Positions 40,666 to 40,829 of a DNA stretch of 40,829 bases are shown here, piece by piece (position 1 is the stretch's first letter; the number at the start of each line of letters is the position of its first letter). The stretch covers positions 1-40,829 of the forward strand of contig JALHPN010000064.1 in assembly GCA_022842465.1 (NCBI GenBank), in the 5' to 3' direction. The notes under the pieces were generated by a model that saw nothing but the letters and a program-made list of their open reading frames with translations, searched no databases and was not told the origin of the DNA. The translations under genes were made by a program, and so were the position numbers. The stretch is from Polyangiaceae bacterium. GTDB taxonomy: Bacteria; Myxococcota_A; Polyangia; Polyangiales; Polyangiaceae.

Positions 40666-40671
40666 AGTCTA
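40666..40671 (-). promoter_or_regulatory. Candidate -10 box (TAGACT) for phytochelatin synthase
   Basis: GCTAGACT on the minus strand ends 11 nt before ATG 40654, with no Shine-Dalgarno between. The hairpin of the upstream gene begins only 30 bp further upstream. Confidence 0.35.
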
Positions 40672-40687
40672 GCGCGGCGGAGGGCCA

Positions 40688-40725
40688 CAAAACGCGCAAC
40701 GCGCCCGAGGGAGACCCTCGAGCGC
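40688..40725 (-). terminator. Terminator of the Gly-rich protein gene
   Basis: GCGC-C-CGAGGG, AGA loop, CCCTCG-A-GCGC forms a stem with one mismatch. On the minus strand it is followed after 9 nt by TTTTG. It lies between the Gly-rich gene stop and the phytochelatin synthase promoter. The T-run is rather far from the stem. Confidence 0.5.
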
Positions 40726-40755
40726 GCTACACTTTGCCTCCAGGAGGCGCGTCGC

Positions 40756-40829
40756 TCAGTAGCCGCGGTGACCGCCGCCGCCGCCGCCACGGCGATCGCC
40801 GCCGCGACCACCACCGCCGCCGCCGCCGC
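40756..40829 (-). CDS. C-terminus of a Gly-rich protein, probably an RRM-type RNA-binding protein (5' end outside window)
   Basis: Only the last 24 codons are visible, ending at TGA 40756-40758. They read Gly runs broken by Arg and Asp (GRGGDRRGG, then GGHRGY at the end). Gly/Arg/Asp/Tyr tails of this type close short RRM proteins in Cyanobacteria and Myxococcota, which bind mRNA and respond to cold. The RRM itself would be beyond the window, so the call rests on tail composition alone. A hairpin terminator follows. Confidence 0.45.
   Translation of the reverse strand, partial: GGGGGGGRGGDRRGGGGGGHRGY

Noticed and set aside
1..40829. tRNA genes, CRISPR arrays, insertion sequences
   Set aside because: No cloverleaf with a GGTTCGA-type arm, no regular spaced repeats and no transposase-like protein were seen by eye; a scan with dedicated tools could still find a tRNA.

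Overview
The window is about 70% G+C DNA from a free-living bacterium. It looks most like Myxococcota, order Polyangiales (the Labilithrix/Sandaracinus type). The signs are many predicted lipoproteins with Ser/Gly/Asp tethers, Cys-rich eukaryote-like repeat proteins, GTG and TTG starts, and gene order without large operons. This is inferred from protein style; no rRNA or other phylogenetic marker is present. I saw no tRNA, rRNA, CRISPR array, insertion sequence or prophage.

Layout. 1-3.7 kb: the 3' part of a clostripain-like (C11) peptidase, a CBS-hemerythrin fusion, a DUF4169 protein, a scrap of a cytochrome c gene and rsmG. 3.75-9 kb: a cyclopropane-fatty-acid-synthase-like methyltransferase, divergent from a CASTOR/POLLUX-type channel, then a small protein, a 545-bp gene-free stretch and an AI-2E-family permease. 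9.2-13.3 kb: a translationally coupled pair of exported proteins with a terminator, a secreted protein of unknown function, a dimethylargininase-like enzyme and an alpha/beta-hydrolase lipoprotein. 13.4-18.4 kb: OmpA-type protein, beta-propeller lipoprotein, Cys-rich lipoprotein, membrane-anchored DUF1444 protein, exported glutaredoxin-like protein and an unknown. 18.6-20.3 kb: an ATP-dependent dihydroxyacetone kinase (DhaK-DhaL fusion). 20.3-25.5 kb: a lipoprotein cluster holding two paralogous carboxypeptidase-regulatory-domain lipoproteins, a GH18-like lipoprotein and two further exported proteins. 25.6-31.7 kb: CorC/HlyC-type membrane protein, SDR dehydrogenase, orphan GspG-like pseudopilin, MSOX/SolA-type amine oxidase, endostatin-like lipoprotein and two unknowns. 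31.8-40.8 kb: phospholipase-D-type lipoprotein coupled to a ChaN-type lipoprotein; a four-repeat Cys-rich/FGE-fold lipoprotein overlapping a zinc phospholipase-C-like protein with a barrel-like tail; an SH3-RlpA lipoprotein; a plant-type phytochelatin synthase; and the Gly-rich tail of a probable RNA-binding protein.

How it fits together. Most of the window serves the cell envelope: about 14 of about 39 genes carry a lipobox. The most striking items are (i) a phytochelatin synthase whose catalytic and accessory cysteines sit at the same residue numbers as in plants; (ii) a predicted Zn-dependent phospholipase C/P1-nuclease-like domain whose mature N-terminus would be the metal-binding Trp, joined to a barrel-like C-terminus and overlapping the gene of a repeat/FGE-fold lipoprotein; (iii) four convergent gene pairs whose stop codons are exactly 3 nt apart (TGA-NNN-TCA); and (iv) repeated TANNNT boxes ending 5-11 nt before start codons that lack a Shine-Dalgarno sequence, which suggests leaderless transcripts.
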